Assembly: GCA_955652855.1 (NCBI GenBank)
Contig: CATPCN010000240.1
Span: 1 to 9,448, forward strand
DNA: 9,448 nt
Reading direction: 5' to 3'
Origin: an uncultured Chthoniobacterales bacterium
Lineage (GTDB): Bacteria > Verrucomicrobiota > Verrucomicrobiae > Chthoniobacterales > UBA10450
The position numbers and the translations under genes are program-made. A model generated the notes under the pieces. The model was not told the DNA's origin. It did no database searches and was given only the letters and a program-made list of their open reading frames with translations. Of this stretch, positions 8,125 to 9,448 are shown in pieces (the stretch's first letter is position 1; the number at the start of each line of letters is the position of its first letter).

Positions 8125-9324
8125 CAAAAGAAGCTCTCTCGCTCTGTTTATTCTGATCGTAACATTGGTGGTGCCTGCCGTGTCTTTTTGAGTTGCCTCC
8201 GTGAACTCAGGATCAGCTTTCAGCGCCTGCAGTTTGCTGGGATCGATGGGATGAATCACAAGTGATTGATCCTTAAACGCCTGCCTACAGACCGCCGTGA
8301 ACACGGCTTCATACATTGATATATTGAACTTCCCGGTAACCTTTCCGAAAAACGCGCGCTCGTTCAGGCCCGCAGCAGCATCCAAAAAAGACGTGAATAA
8401 GCTCTTTAAATATACAATGTCCTCTGCCGAACAATTCTTACACTTTCGTGAGAAGGCATTCAGAAACTTCGCCATCGAAGGTTTATAATTGTTGCCGTCC
8501 ACCAACATCGCGAAGCCTCGCAACAAAATTTCGAAATCCTTCATGTGTAAATCTGGCTCCGCGAAGCCCAGTAGCCGTCGCCATCTCTGATCGAGATTTA
8601 CTTCGTGAAGCATGTCGTAGAACGGAGAGTGATACAGGCTTCCGCGAATTTCTTGGGGCTTTAAATTCACGCCGCCAGAGTTCAAGCGATTAAAGATTTC
8701 GTATATCGACGAGTCGTCCTCCTCAGGAGAGTTCTGTTTGATGATGACGTTACGAATAGTACGTAACTCAAAGGTCCCCCTATATTGATCTAACGTAGAA
8801 TAATTCAGGCGCCGGAGTTTGTTCGGCACACCCGGGAGGTGTTCAGGTAGCTGCAGATTGAACTTCGTGAAGAAGCTGTCGTCTTCGAGCGTCTCAGCAG
8901 GGATTTTCCCAAACTGGTCGAAAATGTGCCTGAGTTCGATTCGCTTCTCCTTCCTGGGAAATCGCTGCTTGATAAAGTAGTAGATCGACATCAATCGCTG
9001 TTGACCATCGATCACAAGGAAACGGTTACGAGATTCCTCGTATAGAAATATTTGAGGGATCGGAAGTCCGATGATAATCGACTCGATGAGCTTCGACGCC
9101 CGCTTAATGTCCCAGACATAATTGCGTTGAAAGCCAGGTATCTTCACTGCACCCGACTCAATAAAGGAGTGCATGGTTGAAATATTGAAGTCATTGGGAG
9201 ACGCCGTGATGTCATATTCGCGAAGTTCGTACTCTTCTGCTTCGGCACTATCTCCCTCGAACCAGTTTTGTGATCCGGCGCGGTCCGCTAGCATCGGGGA
9301 TTCTGTCTCGTCTTCTTCTGTCAT
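8122..9324 (-). CDS. DUF262 domain protein (ParB/GmrS-like), lacking a DUF1524 nuclease domain
   Basis: 400 residues. After an acidic, probably disordered N-terminus (about 1-45), the DUF262 domain shows FQRNYVW (65-71), LIESIIIGLPIPQIFLYEE (79-97), the key motif IDGQQR (105-110), and IYEIFNRLNSGGVNLKPQEIR (207-227, split here by family conservation at FNRLNSGG and PQEIR). This ParB-like fold occurs in GmrSD, BrxU and SspE, where the DGQQR region is tied to NTP hydrolysis and to sensing modified DNA. Those enzymes carry a C-terminal DUF1524 HNH nuclease; here residues 230-400 show no HNH signature, and a HEPN gene follows instead. The likely role is sensing or switching for the HEPN partner or the system as a whole (inference). 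The first ATG is chosen because it keeps the acidic leader, but no strong ribosome-binding site precedes it; M11 is a possible alternative. The gene is AT-richer than parts of the methyltransferase. Confidence 0.9.
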   Translation of the reverse strand: MTEEDETESPMLADRAGSQNWFEGDSAEAEEYELREYDITASPNDFNISTMHSFIESGAVKIPGFQRNYVWDIKRASKLIESIIIGLPIPQIFLYEESRNRFLVIDGQQRLMSIYYFIKQRFPRKEKRIELRHIFDQFGKIPAETLEDDSFFTKFNLQLPEHLPGVPNKLRRLNYSTLDQYRGTFELRTIRNVIIKQNSPEEDDSSIYEIFNRLNSGGVNLKPQEIRGSLYHSPFYDMLHEVNLDQRWRRLLGFAEPDLHMKDFEILLRGFAMLVDGNNYKPSMAKFLNAFSRKCKNCSAEDIVYLKSLFTSFLDAAAGLNERAFFGKVTGKFNISMYEAVFTAVCRQAFKDQSLVIHPIDPSKLQALKADPEFTEATQKDTAGTTNVTIRINRARELLL

Positions 9325-9337
9325 AATAGCGGTCTAA

Positions 9338-9448
9338 TTATCCCGGAGGATGGGCTCGTTTGATTACTTCACTAAAGTCGTAATTCACACTCGTCACCCC
9401 AAAATCCGGTTCTCGGCGAAATGGCTGGCGAAGGTAATGGACCTGGTG
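9338..9448 (-). CDS. Possible 3' end of an upstream co-directional gene (partial, unidentified)
   Basis: On the minus strand a frame is open from the window edge and ends with TAA at 9338-9340. It gives about 36 residues ending NYDFSEVIKRAHPPG. I do not recognise the family. The stop lies 13 bases upstream of the DUF262 start, matching the tight spacing of the other genes in the operon (6, 0 and 12 bases), which is the main argument for it. A plus-strand frame from ATG at 9350 is also open to the edge (33 codons, higher third-position GC), so this call is tentative. If it is real, the operon has at least five genes and its promoter is outside the window. Confidence 0.35.
   Translation of the reverse strand, partial: HQVHYLRQPFRREPDFGVTSVNYDFSEVIKRAHPPG

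Larger units (their letters stand above)
1222..9324 (-). other. Candidate four-gene defence operon (DUF262 - HEPN - DUF1156 methyltransferase - HEPN/DUF499 ATPase)
   Basis: Four genes share one strand with gaps of 6, 0 and 12 bases, leaving no room for internal promoters or terminators of normal size between them, so co-transcription is very likely. Three of the four families (DUF262, DUF1156, DUF499) are recurrent in defence islands, and HEPN domains are typical RNase effectors in such islands. The promoter is not identifiable: the 13 bases between 9324 and the upstream frame are too short, and the rest of the right edge may be coding. The individual family calls are firm; treating them as one functional system is an inference from organisation. 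Confidence 0.75.

Noticed and set aside
9350..9448. Plus-strand gene beginning MGSFDYFTK with GGAGG before it
   Set aside because: GGAGG touches the ATG with no spacer, and a divergent gene would leave only 25 bases for two start regions. The minus-strand frame fits the operon spacing better. Not excluded, since third-position GC favours the plus frame.

Overview
The window reads as part of a bacterial defence island. Base composition is moderately GC-rich, the genes are tightly packed with bacterial-type spacing, and the protein families are typical of phage-defence neighbourhoods. Nothing in the sequence fixes the taxon. I see no rRNA, tRNA, CRISPR array, transposase, integrase or attachment site.

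Layout. The left end (3-1205, + strand) holds the C-terminal ~400 residues of a UvrD/Rep-type superfamily 1 helicase, cut by the window edge. Converging on it with only 16 bases between stop codons is a minus-strand operon of at least four genes, read from right to left: a DUF262 (ParB/GmrS-like) protein (9324-8122), a stand-alone HEPN-domain protein (8115-7594), a large DUF1156-type adenine-specific DNA methyltransferase (7593-4564), and a large ATPase with an N-terminal Swt1-type HEPN domain and a DUF499 ATPase core (4551-1222). The gaps between these genes are 6, 0 and 12 bases. A further minus-strand frame, open from the right edge and stopping at 9338 (13 bases before the DUF262 start), may be the 3' end of a fifth, upstream gene.

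How the genes may work together (inference). DUF1156 methyltransferase and DUF499 ATPase is a pairing recurrent in defence islands and broadly reminiscent of BREX/DISARM logic: a modification enzyme marks self DNA and a large ATPase acts with it. What stands out is the rest. No DNA nuclease motif (HNH, PLD, PD-(D/E)xK) is visible. The candidate effectors are two HEPN domains, each with an intact Rx4H motif characteristic of HEPN ribonucleases, one alone and one fused to the ATPase. A DUF262 domain with an intact DGQQR motif but no C-terminal DUF1524 nuclease sits next to the stand-alone HEPN gene. A working model is a modification-guarded system in which loss or mismatch of DNA methylation, sensed by the DUF262 and/or DUF499 proteins, releases HEPN RNase activity. 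The model is not proven by sequence. The two promoter-proximal genes are visibly more AT-rich than parts of the methyltransferase and ATPase genes, suggesting a module assembled from different sources.
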